Shown one piece after another: positions 1-8,356 of a DNA stretch of 44,689 nucleotides (its first letter is position 1; every line of letters begins with the position of its first letter). The notes beneath the pieces were generated by a model. The model ran no database searches. It saw only the letters and a program-made list of their open reading frames with translations, and had not been told where the DNA came from. Made by a program: the position numbers and the translations under genes. The stretch is taken from the NCBI GenBank assembly GCA_025363575.1, contig JANYDM010000155.1, positions 1-44,689 of the forward strand, in the 5' to 3' direction. The DNA is from Betaproteobacteria bacterium. Its GTDB lineage: Bacteria; Pseudomonadota; Gammaproteobacteria; Burkholderiales; SG8-41.

Positions 1-165
1 GCCTAACCTCAGGTCGAACGGACGGGCCGTTCTCACCGTGGCAGGTTTAATGGTAACTCTGGCCCGCCATTCACCAAAACGTTAGTGCTCCGAGTTCCCC
101 ACGAAAAGTGGACACTGATTTGTGGCAAAGACACCTTGCGAACGCTAATCGCCCGGATTACGCGA

Positions 166-675
166 ATGAGCTTTCTGCCGTCATCTCAGCTCGCTCTTCT
201 CACGGCAGCTGCGGTGATCAATTGGCCAGTGGTGTATGCGTCGCCATCAACATCTTCATTGTGTCTTGCAACTGAGGACGTGCAATTCTCGTGTCGTATA
301 GGCGCGAAGATTCTTTCCGTCTGCGCTTCCCCTGGTCTTTCTCGAACAAAGGGCGCGCTTTACTATCGGTTTGGAATTGTCGGCAAGCCCGAGCTGGTGT
401 ATCCATCGTCTCCGCAACATCCGTCGCAGTCTTTCGCCACGTTCTTTAGTAGTTGGGCCAAAGGACACGAAGCGCAGCTGTCTTTCAAACGAGGCGACCT
501 GACTTACATTGTATTTGCGTACGAGTCTTCATTTGCGGGTAGCGGACACGGCGTTGCAATTTACCGCGAAGACAAAAGGATTGCGAAGCTGAATTGCCGC
601 GGGGATGTCAATAACCGCCTTCGCGACCTCGGCGATGATGCGATTCCAGAAGCCGGGCGTCGCGATGTGCCTTGA
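166..675 (+). CDS. exported hypothetical protein
   Basis: I chose the ATG at 166 because a signal peptide follows directly (hydrophobic stretch about residues 8-22, likely cleavage after VYA). An in-frame ATG at 85 would only add a charged, non-secretory leader. The mature part holds several Cys (in CLAT, FSCR, SVCAS and LNCRG) and a block of the type FSCR-x-GAKILSVCAS followed by a YRFG-x-VGKPELVYP segment. This pattern recurs in small uncharacterised periplasmic proteins of proteobacteria. The length is 169 aa. No catalytic motif is visible and the function is unknown. It converges on the next gene and has no obvious operon partner. No strong ribosome binding site precedes either start. Confidence 0.6.
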   Translation: MSFLPSSQLALLTAAAVINWPVVYASPSTSSLCLATEDVQFSCRIGAKILSVCASPGLSRTKGALYYRFGIVGKPELVYPSSPQHPSQSFATFFSSWAKGHEAQLSFKRGDLTYIVFAYESSFAGSGHGVAIYREDKRIAKLNCRGDVNNRLRDLGDDAIPEAGRRDVP

Positions 676-715
676 CTTGTCTTTCAGCTAATCACGCATT
701 CGATGCGCGTCGGCC

Positions 716-2326
716 CTAGTTCAGAAAAAACGCCGCCGGCAGAGCTTCAACCACGTAGCGCCGGTTGATTAACTGGCTTTCGGCAAAATCCATCGCGACG
801 GGGTTGTCTGCATCGGTGATGACGCGACCATGGTCGAGCAGGCGCTGTTCGAGCGGGATGGGGTTGCGCAGCATCGCGCCTACGATTGCGGCATGACGCG
901 GCGGGACATGGCTTAAGTTATCTCCAAGCGGCTGCGGCAAGGGGGCGGCGCCGGCAACGATAAAGCTGTTGATGTGCGAGGCGAGACCGTAGTCAGGCCG
1001 ATAGAGCGTGATATACGGCAGCTCGCTCTTCAGCGTCGTCAGCAGGTGCGCGTACGCGAGCGGATGATCGAGGTCGGCAAAGGTGTTGAACACCGCGACG
1101 CCGCCGGCCGCGAGGCAATGCTTCAGATCGTTGAAGAATTCGCGGGTGACGAGATAGTCAGGCACGCCGTCGCCGTGAAACAGGTCGACGACGACGACAT
1201 CGTAACCGCCAGGGCAAGTACGCAGATACGTGCGCGCATCGGCCTGTAGCGTGTGCACCTTGCCCGGATCAAAGCCGAAAATTTCGGTTGCCGCCTTTAG
1301 CGAAGCGCCGTCAATGTCAACTGCCGTGACGTCGATGCCGCGGCCGGCCAGACGCATGGGTACCATGCCCGCGCCCATGCCGAGCACCAGCGCCTTGCGC
1401 AGATCCGGCCGGTAAGAAAACGACAAAGCTTCGAGCGCGTAGGTGTACATGGAAATCGACCGGTTGCCCGCGCCGACTATGTTCTGGATCAGGCCGTCCT
1501 GAAAATACATGCGCGTGAACGGCTCGCCGTCGCGCGGCCCGCTCTTGAGCACCTTGACGGTGCCGAACGATGAGCGATAAACAGCCTCGACGTTCCACGC
1601 GGCGCCGCTGTAATTCGCCGGCCACATGCGTTCCGTATAAGCGCGCGCGCCGGTCAGCAGGCCCAGGGCGGCAACCAATGCTATGGCCGAAGTGACGGTG
1701 ATCTGTCGACGCTGGGCGACCTTGATCGACTTGCTGTACAGGATCACGAGCGGCAGCGCGGCGAGCACGGCGGCGATGGTGAGCACGGCCGTGAAGTTGC
1801 TCATGAATGGAATCATGCCGAACGCCGTTACGATAACACCGGCTACGGAGCCCAGCGTGCTGATGAAGAAAACGCGCCCCGCGCCGGCATCCGCCAGGTC
1901 GCCGCGCGCCGCCGACTGCCGCAGCAGTATCGCTACCAGCAGCGGATTCATGGCCGACGTAACGTAGAGCGGCACCAGCAGCAGCACGCTGCAAGCGATG
2001 AACGCGCCGAACACAAGATTCATCCGTGCCAGGGGTTGAAACAAGTAGGGGTAAACAAGGCACGCAACAACAATCGCGATTGCCGCAACGGCGGGCATGC
2101 GCGTGAACAGGTAAGCAAGTTTTTCCGGCGCCGGCGAATGATTCCGCTTGCCGGCTGCCAGCCGCCCGCCGTGCCAGTAGCCCGCGGCGAGCGAGATCAG
2201 GGTGATCGAGAGGATGCCGCTCCAGATATAGAGGCTCACGCCGAAGTACGGCGTCAATATGCGCGACGCGAGCAATTCAAGCGCGAGGATCGCGCCGCCG
2301 GTGATAAAAATGATCGCGTGCAGCAT
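716..2326 (-). CDS. fused membrane / spermidine-synthase-like protein
   Basis: The 536-aa protein has about six or seven hydrophobic segments in its first 220 residues. A soluble Rossmann domain follows, with a glycine-rich loop (VLGMGAGM), an acidic end of strand 2 (AVDIDGAS), an AD-x-R block and a VVVDLFHGDG segment. This matches the family annotated as fused MFS/spermidine synthase, in which an aminopropyltransferase-like domain is tethered to the inner membrane. The family relationship is clear. Whether it makes polyamines or uses decarboxylated SAM is not. It is transcribed divergently from the methyltransferase array across a 166-bp gap, so a related role in SAM-type chemistry is possible but only inferred from position. 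Confidence 0.8.
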   Translation of the reverse strand: MLHAIIFITGGAILALELLASRILTPYFGVSLYIWSGILSITLISLAAGYWHGGRLAAGKRNHSPAPEKLAYLFTRMPAVAAIAIVVACLVYPYLFQPLARMNLVFGAFIACSVLLLVPLYVTSAMNPLLVAILLRQSAARGDLADAGAGRVFFISTLGSVAGVIVTAFGMIPFMSNFTAVLTIAAVLAALPLVILYSKSIKVAQRRQITVTSAIALVAALGLLTGARAYTERMWPANYSGAAWNVEAVYRSSFGTVKVLKSGPRDGEPFTRMYFQDGLIQNIVGAGNRSISMYTYALEALSFSYRPDLRKALVLGMGAGMVPMRLAGRGIDVTAVDIDGASLKAATEIFGFDPGKVHTLQADARTYLRTCPGGYDVVVVDLFHGDGVPDYLVTREFFNDLKHCLAAGGVAVFNTFADLDHPLAYAHLLTTLKSELPYITLYRPDYGLASHINSFIVAGAAPLPQPLGDNLSHVPPRHAAIVGAMLRNPIPLEQRLLDHGRVITDADNPVAMDFAESQLINRRYVVEALPAAFFLN

Positions 2327-2349
2327 GTCGTGGTGTCGGGACGCTCGGG

Positions 2350-2355
2350 TATAAT
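2350..2355 (+). promoter_or_regulatory. candidate -10 element for the methyltransferase array
   Basis: A perfect TATAAT stands in otherwise GC-rich intergenic DNA, oriented towards the array that begins at 2493. The region 16-18 bases upstream has no good -35 match. The implied leader would be about 130 nt. Judged by motif only. Confidence 0.35.
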
Positions 2356-2492
2356 GACGGCGCGTTTGGCGGTAGGGCGCGCTGCGCCGGTTGCGAATTT
2401 GTTGGAGCGCGAAATCTACCAGACTTCATTCACCGGCGCGAGTTGCCGTCGCAATGCCCAACGCAACTGCGCGCTTTGAGGGGACAAAACTT

Positions 2493-3368
2493 ATGCATGG
2501 CTTGATACGGAATTGCGCGGGCGCCGCAGTCTTCGCGCTCGTTGCGGGATGGGGGCACATGGCGGCGGCGCAGGGCACCGTGCCTTACGTGCCGACGCCG
2601 CAGATAGTGGTCGATCGTATGCTGCAGATGGCGAAGATCACGCCGCAGGATTACATCATCGATCTGGGTTCGGGCGACGGGCGCATCGTCGTCACAGCCG
2701 CGAAGAATTACGGCGCGCGGGGTTTTGGTGTCGATTTGAATCCAGTGCGTATCAAAGAGGCAGTCGAGAACGCGGCCAACGCCGGCGTCAGCGACCGCGC
2801 CAGCTTCTTTCAGCGCAACCTGTTTCAAACCGACCTGTCGCAGGCCACCGTCATCACCATGTATTTATTGCCGCGCGTGAATCTCGACTTACGCCCCAAG
2901 CTTCTGGAGCTGAAGCCGGGCACGCGCCTGGTCTCGCACGACTTCTCGATGGACGACTGGAAAGCCGACGAGACCGCCAATCTCGACGTAGCCGACAAAT
3001 ATGGCCCGGGATCGGGCTCGGGCTTGAGCACGATATTTTTCTGGATCGTGCCGGCGAAAGTCACCGGGCCATGGCAATGGCAGGCGACCATCGGCGGCAA
3101 GGCGCAGGCCTACGAAATGGTGCTCGAGCAGAATTTCCAGATCATCAGCGGCATCGTGCGCATTGCCGGGCGCAGCGTGAAGCTCGCGGACGCCAAATTA
3201 CGCGGCGACCAGATCAGCGGCAGCTTTACCGCCGACGTCAACGGCAGCCCCGTCAAACACGATTTTGCCGGCCGCGTCGCCGGCAATGCTATCAATGGCA
3301 GCATCACGCTCGCCGGCACCCGCATGCAGGGACAGCAGGAATGGAGCGCAACGCGCGGAACGAAGTGA
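2493..3368 (+). CDS. exported SAM-dependent methyltransferase, array copy 1
   Basis: First of five tandem paralogues (291 aa). The ATG at 2493 is preceded by GAGGGG and starts a signal peptide (residues 1-26, cleavage after AAA before Q27). The mature N-terminus begins with the array-wide PYVPTPQ block (31-37). The class I methyltransferase motif I, DLGSGDGR, lies at 57-64, followed by an acidic strand-2 end (GVDLN) and the blocks TMYLLP-x-VN and LKPGTRLVSHDFSMDDW. The last ~100 residues form a separate beta-rich domain containing NFQIISG, LRGD and FAGRV-x-GNAINGS. The SAM-binding residues look intact, so it is predicted to bind SAM, yet the signal peptide would place it in the periplasm. The substrate is unknown. 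The next gene starts 32 bases downstream. Confidence 0.85.
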   Translation: MHGLIRNCAGAAVFALVAGWGHMAAAQGTVPYVPTPQIVVDRMLQMAKITPQDYIIDLGSGDGRIVVTAAKNYGARGFGVDLNPVRIKEAVENAANAGVSDRASFFQRNLFQTDLSQATVITMYLLPRVNLDLRPKLLELKPGTRLVSHDFSMDDWKADETANLDVADKYGPGSGSGLSTIFFWIVPAKVTGPWQWQATIGGKAQAYEMVLEQNFQIISGIVRIAGRSVKLADAKLRGDQISGSFTADVNGSPVKHDFAGRVAGNAINGSITLAGTRMQGQQEWSATRGTK

Positions 3369-3400
3369 ATGGCCCGATGCCACGTGGGGACAAAGGAAGA

Positions 3401-4324
3401 ATGAAAACAATTTCCGTTATTGCGGCAGGTTTCATCATGCTGGCTGCATGCGCTGCCCGCGCGCAGGATTTCGGCGATACGCCTTACGTGCAGACGCCGC
3501 AAAACGTGGTCGATCGCATGCTGCAAACCGCCAAAGTCGGTCCGGCTGACTACGTGATCGATCTGGGCTCGGGCGACGGGCGGATGGTGATCACTGCTGC
3601 GCAGAAGTACGGCGCGCGCGGCTTCGGGGTCGACCTCGACCGCCGGCTGGTCGAACTTGCCAACCGGCGCGCGAAAAGCGCGGGGGTTGCCGACCGCGCA
3701 ATTTTTTACGAGCGTGACATTTACGAGACCGATTTGAGCGCGGCCAGCGTGGTCACGATTTACCTGCTGCCGGAAGTCAACCTGATGATGAGGCCGACGC
3801 TGCTGGCCAAACTCAAGCCCGGCACGCGCGTGGTAACGCACGATTACGATATGGCCGAATGGGCGCCGGACGAGCAACTGGTGATGGACGCTCCCGACAA
3901 GCCGGTCGGGCGCGACAAGAAGAGCAAGGTGTTTTTTTACGTGATACCTGCGAACGCCGCGGGCCGCTGGCGCTGGGAAATGCCGCTCGCCGGCAAGCCC
4001 GCGGTGTTCACCATGAGTATTGCGCAGAATTTCCAGGCGATCAGCGGCAGCGTCGGCGTCGACGGCAACACATGGCCGCTCGAGAGCGCGCGCCTGCGCG
4101 GCGAGGACATCGGTTTTACGGTGAACGATCCGCGCGGCAAGACGCGCTACGAATTCAGCGGCAAGCTCGTGGGCCAGGGCATTACGGGCACGGCGCAGGT
4201 CACCGGGGCCAACGCGCAGCGCAGGCTCGAGTGGGACGCCGCGCGCACAGAACTCGGCACGCCCGCGCATGCGCTGCTGAAACAGCCGACCATGCAGGAA
4301 CTGCAGCAGAAAGCGCTACCTTAG
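3401..4324 (+). CDS. exported SAM-dependent methyltransferase, array copy 2
   Basis: This 307-aa paralogue starts at ATG 3401, just behind AAAGGAAG. Upstream in-frame codons overlap copy 1 out of phase and are not part of the gene. The signal region contains LAAC (residues 14-17), a possible lipobox, and also an ARA|Q site at 21/22, so it could be a lipoprotein or a soluble periplasmic protein. A PYVQTPQ block is at 28-34, motif I DLGSGDGR at 54-61, and TIYLLPEVN and LKPGTRVVTHDYDM follow. The C-terminal beta domain carries NFQAISG, LRGED and FSGKLVGQGITG. A Gln-rich tail of about 25 residues is unique to this copy. Its stop codon directly abuts the next start, indicating translational coupling. 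Confidence 0.85.
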   Translation: MKTISVIAAGFIMLAACAARAQDFGDTPYVQTPQNVVDRMLQTAKVGPADYVIDLGSGDGRMVITAAQKYGARGFGVDLDRRLVELANRRAKSAGVADRAIFYERDIYETDLSAASVVTIYLLPEVNLMMRPTLLAKLKPGTRVVTHDYDMAEWAPDEQLVMDAPDKPVGRDKKSKVFFYVIPANAAGRWRWEMPLAGKPAVFTMSIAQNFQAISGSVGVDGNTWPLESARLRGEDIGFTVNDPRGKTRYEFSGKLVGQGITGTAQVTGANAQRRLEWDAARTELGTPAHALLKQPTMQELQQKALP

Positions 4325-5170
4325 ATGACCTGTGCGCGGTCGCTGCCTTGGCTGGCGGCAGCAGCCTTCGGTTTCATCGCGCTAACTGCGCGTGCGCAAT
4401 ATCCGTTTGACGTTCCATTCGTGCCGACGCCGGATGTCGTGGTGGAGGAAATCCTCCGCATTGCGAGTGTAGGGCCCGACGATTTCGTCATGGACCTCGG
4501 CTCGGGCGACGGTCGCATCCTGATCGCCGCGGCGCGCAAATTCGGCGCGCGCGGCATCGGCGTCGACCTCGATCCCGACCGCATCGAAGAGAGTAACTAC
4601 AACGCGTACCTGCAGGGAGTCAGCGAAAGCGTGACTTTCCAGCAGCAGGATCTCTTCAAGTTCGATTTCAGCAAGGCGACGGTCATCACCATGTACCTGC
4701 TGCCGTCGGTCAATATGCGTCTGCGCTCGCGGCTGCTGAACGAGCTGAAGCCGGGTACGCGTATCGTGTCGCACGATTTCGACATGGAGGACTGGCAACC
4801 CGACGACAAGTCGACCGTGCGCAAGAACGTGTTCTTGTGGATAGTGCCGGCAAAAATCGGCGGCCGCTGGCGCACGACGGTCGCGCTGCCCGACGGCGAG
4901 CGCAGCTACGATATCGAGATCCGCCAGAAATTCCAGGAAGTCGACGGGCTGGCGCGCTACGGCACAAAAGTCGCCGGCCTGTGGAACCCGCGCCTGCGCG
5001 GCGACCGCGTGAGCTTCGTCATCGTCGACGACAGCGGGTCGCTCGACAGCAATCTCTATTTCGAAGGGCGCGTCAGCGGCGATGCGATGGAAGGCACGAT
5101 CAAGCGCGGCGTAGGCAAGGCGCAGACGCAGATTCCGTGGCGCGCCGCGCGCAGCGCAGGCGCGCAGTGA
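4325..5170 (+). CDS. exported SAM-dependent methyltransferase, array copy 3
   Basis: This 281-aa paralogue begins on the base after the stop of copy 2 and has no strong ribosome binding site of its own. Residues 1-24 are a signal peptide ending ARA|Q. The P-F-V-P-T-P block is at 31-36 and motif I DLGSGDGR is at 57-64. Next come GVDLDPDRI, TMYLLPSVN and LKPGTRIVSHDFDMEDW. The C-terminal domain shows the shared KFQEVDG, RLRGDRV and FEGRVSGDAMEG pattern. The middle is a little shorter than in copies 1 and 2 because the loop after the HDFDMEDW block is reduced. Predicted to bind SAM; substrate unknown. Copy 4 follows within 11 bases. Confidence 0.85.
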   Translation: MTCARSLPWLAAAAFGFIALTARAQYPFDVPFVPTPDVVVEEILRIASVGPDDFVMDLGSGDGRILIAAARKFGARGIGVDLDPDRIEESNYNAYLQGVSESVTFQQQDLFKFDFSKATVITMYLLPSVNMRLRSRLLNELKPGTRIVSHDFDMEDWQPDDKSTVRKNVFLWIVPAKIGGRWRTTVALPDGERSYDIEIRQKFQEVDGLARYGTKVAGLWNPRLRGDRVSFVIVDDSGSLDSNLYFEGRVSGDAMEGTIKRGVGKAQTQIPWRAARSAGAQ

Positions 5171-5181
5171 GCGCATCACCG

Positions 5182-6054
5182 ATGCGCGCCGCCGTAATAT
5201 ACGTGAGCATCTCGCTGTGCGTGCTGATGACGGTAGGCGCCGCGCTCGCGCAGCAGCAGCCCGATGTGCCGTATGTGCCGACGCCATGGAACGTCGTCGA
5301 GGCGATGCTCGATACCGGTCAGGTCGGCGCCGCTGATTACCTGATCGACCTGGGCGCCGGTGACGGCCGCGTCGTTATCGAAGCCGCGAGGCAGCGCGGG
5401 GCGCGCGGCCTTGGCATAGAGCTCGACGGCAACCTCGTTCATACCGCCACGCGCGAGGCGGTGCGGCTGGGCGTTGGCGGCAAGGCCAAATTCATCAGCG
5501 GGAATCTGTTCAGCTTCGATTTCAGCGGCGCGACCGTGCTCACGATGTACCTGCTGCCCAAGATCAATCTCGAATTGCGTTCGCGCATCTTGAACACCCT
5601 GAAGCCCGGCACGCGCGTCGTGTCGCATGATTTCGACATGGGGGAATGGAAGCCGGACCTGCGGCGCGAGATAGCAGTGCCGAACAAATCTTACGGGCCA
5701 CCGGTGAGCCAGATCTATCTCTGGTACGTGCCGGCGAACGCCGCGGGCAGATGGCAATGGCGCGCGGTTGGCGGCGGTCCGGCGGTTGGCTATGAAGCCA
5801 CCTTCAATCAGAAATTCCAGGAACTGGCCGTCGTGGTCGAGGGCGGAGCGGCGACGGTCGGCGAGGCAAAGCTGCGCGGGGACAAGATCGGTTTTACGCT
5901 GACACACGAGGCGGCCGGCGAAAAAAAGATTTATGAGTACAGCGGCCGCATAGACGGCGACAGCATCGAGGGCAGCGTGAAGACGGCTGGTGACAGCCGG
6001 ATTTACGCATGGAAGGCCGCGCGGCTGGCCCGCGGCGAGATCAACATCGATTAA
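5182..6054 (+). CDS. exported SAM-dependent methyltransferase, array copy 4
   Basis: This 290-aa paralogue is placed at ATG 5182. An in-frame GTG at 5167 overlaps the stop of copy 3 (GTGA) and is an alternative coupled start. The signal peptide ends ALA|Q at 23/24 and the PYVPTPW block is at 30-36. Motif I is slightly different (DLGAGDGR, 56-63), with IELDGN as the strand-2 end. The blocks TMYLLPKIN, LKPGTRVVSHDFDMGEW and LWYVPANAAGRWQW are present. The C-terminal domain contains KFQELAV, KLRGDKI and YSGRIDGDSIEGS. It is the most divergent copy around the cofactor site, but no key residue is lost. Reaction unknown. Confidence 0.85.
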   Translation: MRAAVIYVSISLCVLMTVGAALAQQQPDVPYVPTPWNVVEAMLDTGQVGAADYLIDLGAGDGRVVIEAARQRGARGLGIELDGNLVHTATREAVRLGVGGKAKFISGNLFSFDFSGATVLTMYLLPKINLELRSRILNTLKPGTRVVSHDFDMGEWKPDLRREIAVPNKSYGPPVSQIYLWYVPANAAGRWQWRAVGGGPAVGYEATFNQKFQELAVVVEGGAATVGEAKLRGDKIGFTLTHEAAGEKKIYEYSGRIDGDSIEGSVKTAGDSRIYAWKAARLARGEINID

Positions 6055-6071
6055 TTCTCATGGAGGCGAAA

Positions 6072-6962
6072 ATGAAGCTGTCAAAAAGAATACTGAGTGC
6101 CGGCCTGATGCTGGCCGCAGTCCTGCCGTTGCAATTGGCGGCACAGGACGAGCGCGGTGTCGGCGACGTCGTGTACGTGCCCACGCCGCAGATCGTGGTC
6201 GACGAGATGCTGACGATGGCCAAGGTCGGGCCCCAGGATTTCGTGATCGATCTCGGCTCGGGCGATGGCCGCATGGTGCGCACGGCAGCGAAGAAGTTCG
6301 GCGCGCGCGGTTTCGGCGTCGATCTTTCGGACGATCTGCTGCGCGAGGCCAACGCGAGCGCGCTGGCCGAGGGCATCGCCGACCGCGCCAAATTCATCAA
6401 GCAGAATTTGTTCGAGACCGATCTCAGCCAGGCGACCGTCATCACGAGTTACCTGCTGCCGGAGATGAACGTCAAGCTGCGGCCTAAAATACTCGCGCTG
6501 AAGCCGGGTACGCGCGTCGCCGCCCACGACTATCATATGGGCGACTGGCGGCCCGATGAGCAAAAGGAGTTGATCGTCCCGGAAAAGAAAGTCGGCAACC
6601 CGGGACGCAGCTTTTTGTACCTGTGGACGGTGCCGGCCAAAGTCGGCGGCCGGTGGCAGGCGCAGGTCAAGGCGCCGGTGCCGGAAAACATCGAGCTTGA
6701 ATTCAACCAGCAATTTCAGGTGCTGTCGGGCGAATCGAAAAACGGCGGCCAGCGCATCCTGCTGCTGGCGCCCAGGATTGCCGGTGACCTGGTGACGTTT
6801 TCTTATTTCATCAAGCCGGGCGAAAACGTGACGCCCCACGTGTTTTCCGGCACAGTCAAGGGCGACACCATTGAAGGCACGGTGAAGGTCGGCAGCGGAG
6901 CGAGCGAGCAGCTGGTTCCGTGGAGCGCTAAGGTCGTGCAGCGCGTCGCGGGCCCGCAATGA
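6072..6962 (+). CDS. exported SAM-dependent methyltransferase, array copy 5
   Basis: The last array member is 296 aa. ATG 6072 follows a good GGAGG at 6062-6066, 5 bases away. The signal peptide (1-24, LAA|Q) starts MKLSKR, with no twin-arginine motif. A short acidic spacer precedes the YVPTPQ block (35-40). Motif I DLGSGDGR is at 60-67, then GVDLSDD, TSYLLPEMN and LKPGTRVAAHDYHMGDW. The C-terminal domain holds QFQVLSG and FSGTVKGDTIEG. Its stop overlaps the start of the permease gene by four bases (ATGA), so this copy and the permease are almost certainly made from one message. Substrate unknown. Confidence 0.85.
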   Translation: MKLSKRILSAGLMLAAVLPLQLAAQDERGVGDVVYVPTPQIVVDEMLTMAKVGPQDFVIDLGSGDGRMVRTAAKKFGARGFGVDLSDDLLREANASALAEGIADRAKFIKQNLFETDLSQATVITSYLLPEMNVKLRPKILALKPGTRVAAHDYHMGDWRPDEQKELIVPEKKVGNPGRSFLYLWTVPAKVGGRWQAQVKAPVPENIELEFNQQFQVLSGESKNGGQRILLLAPRIAGDLVTFSYFIKPGENVTPHVFSGTVKGDTIEGTVKVGSGASEQLVPWSAKVVQRVAGPQ

Positions 6963-8320
6963 GCGCGCCGGCGGCAGGGCAGACGCAGCACGACATGCAG
7001 CCGAAGGCGAGCCTGTCGCTCGCTGACGCGGTGGCGATGATCGTCGGCCTTATCGTCGGTGCAGGCATTTTCGGCACGCCTTCTATCGTCGCCGGGGCGG
7101 TGGAAAGCGAAGCCCTGCTGATCGCGGTGTGGATTGCCGGCGGCGTTTTCTCGATCATTGGCGCGCTGTGCTACGCCGAGCTCGCAACGGCTTTCCCGTC
7201 GGCTGGCGGCGAGTATCACTTTTTGCGGCTGGCATTCGGCCGCCGGCTCGCATTCTTGTACGGCTGGGCACGCATGACGGTCGTCGTCGCCGGCTCGATC
7301 GCGGTGTTTTCCTATCTGTTCGGCGACTATGTCTCGCGTATCGTCAATCTCGGGCCCAATTCTTCGGCGATCTGGGCGGCACTCGTCGTCGGTGGCCTGA
7401 CTATCGTCAACTACGTCGGCATACGCGAAGCAAAAATCACGCAGAATATTTTTACGATACTTGAAGTCGGCGGATTGGTGCTCATCGTGGTCGCCGGATT
7501 GATCCTGGCCGGAGCGCCGCCGGAAGCTGCGCCGGCCGCCGCGGGCACCGGGCCGTGGTACATGGGCGCCGGCATCGGCTCCGCGATGGTCTTCGTGCTG
7601 TTTACCTACGGCGGCTGGAACGACGCGGCGTATATCTCGGCCGAGGTCAAAGACCGCGAAAAAAATATGGTGCGGGCACTGCTGGTTTCCATTGCGATCG
7701 TGACGGTGCTCTACGTGCTGGTCAACATTGCTTACCTCAAAGGCCTGGGCTACAGCGCGATGGCGCGCTCGGACGCGGTGGCGGCAGATCTGCTGAAAAC
7801 CGTGCTCGGCCCGACCGGCGAGAAACTCATCTCGTTCATGATCGCGATCGCAGCATTCACTTCGGTGAACGGCTCCATCATTGTCGGAGCGCGCTCCAAC
7901 TACGCGCTCGGGCGCGACTGGCCGCTGTTCGAGTATCTTGGCCGCTGGGACGGGCGAAGCGGCTCTCCGCGCAATGCCGTGCTCGTGCAAGGCGTGATTG
8001 CGCTCGCGCTCGTCGCGTTTGGCGCTGTTTACAATACCGGCTTCAAAGGCCTCGTCGAATATTCGCTGCCGGTATTCTGGGGATTTTTCATGCTCGTCGG
8101 CATCGCTCTGTTCGTGCTGCGCGCAAAAGACCCGGCTGCGCCGCGACCGTTTCGCGTGCCCGGCTATCCGGTGATACCGGCGGTGTTCGTGCTCGTCTGT
8201 GCCTATCTGCTGTATTCGAGCCTTGCCTACCATGGCAAGCATGCGCTGGTGGGATTGGGCGTGCTGGCGGTCGGTGCCATTGTCATGCTGTTTGCGCGGG
8301 GCGGTACGGACCCGGGCTGA
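6959..8320 (+). CDS. APC-family amino acid/amine permease
   Basis: This 453-aa integral membrane protein has about 12 hydrophobic helices. Near the start is the APC-superfamily signature for helix 1, VGAGIFGTPSIVAG, and further on EAKITQNIFTILEVGG and YGGWNDAAYISAEVKD, typical of LAT/AAT-type transporters. It should move an amino acid or amine across the inner membrane; the substrate cannot be read from sequence. The ATGA overlap with methyltransferase copy 5 ties it to the array. A role supplying or removing a substrate or product of the exported enzymes is an attractive but untested inference. Confidence 0.85.
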   Translation: MSAPAAGQTQHDMQPKASLSLADAVAMIVGLIVGAGIFGTPSIVAGAVESEALLIAVWIAGGVFSIIGALCYAELATAFPSAGGEYHFLRLAFGRRLAFLYGWARMTVVVAGSIAVFSYLFGDYVSRIVNLGPNSSAIWAALVVGGLTIVNYVGIREAKITQNIFTILEVGGLVLIVVAGLILAGAPPEAAPAAAGTGPWYMGAGIGSAMVFVLFTYGGWNDAAYISAEVKDREKNMVRALLVSIAIVTVLYVLVNIAYLKGLGYSAMARSDAVAADLLKTVLGPTGEKLISFMIAIAAFTSVNGSIIVGARSNYALGRDWPLFEYLGRWDGRSGSPRNAVLVQGVIALALVAFGAVYNTGFKGLVEYSLPVFWGFFMLVGIALFVLRAKDPAAPRPFRVPGYPVIPAVFVLVCAYLLYSSLAYHGKHALVGLGVLAVGAIVMLFARGGTDPG

Positions 8321-8356
8321 GCCAGTCCGCGCGCGATGGCGTAGACTTGGGCGCAT

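Noticed and set aside
1..165. Short opening segment before the first gene
   Set aside because: No gene end, repeat or promoter could be recognised; in-frame codons from 85 look like leader sequence only.
695..707. Small hairpin CGCAT/ATGCG between the first two genes
   Set aside because: Only five base pairs and no T-run; too weak to call a terminator.
2513..3400. Apparent in-frame fusion upstream of methyltransferase copy 2
   Set aside because: The upstream codons translate copy 1 out of phase into Arg-rich sequence; the real start is ATG 3401 with its own ribosome binding site and signal peptide.
6803..8356. Reverse-strand open frame of 517 codons over the permease gene
   Set aside because: Composition is Arg/His/Asp-rich with no domain; it is the complement of a clear APC permease in GC-rich DNA.
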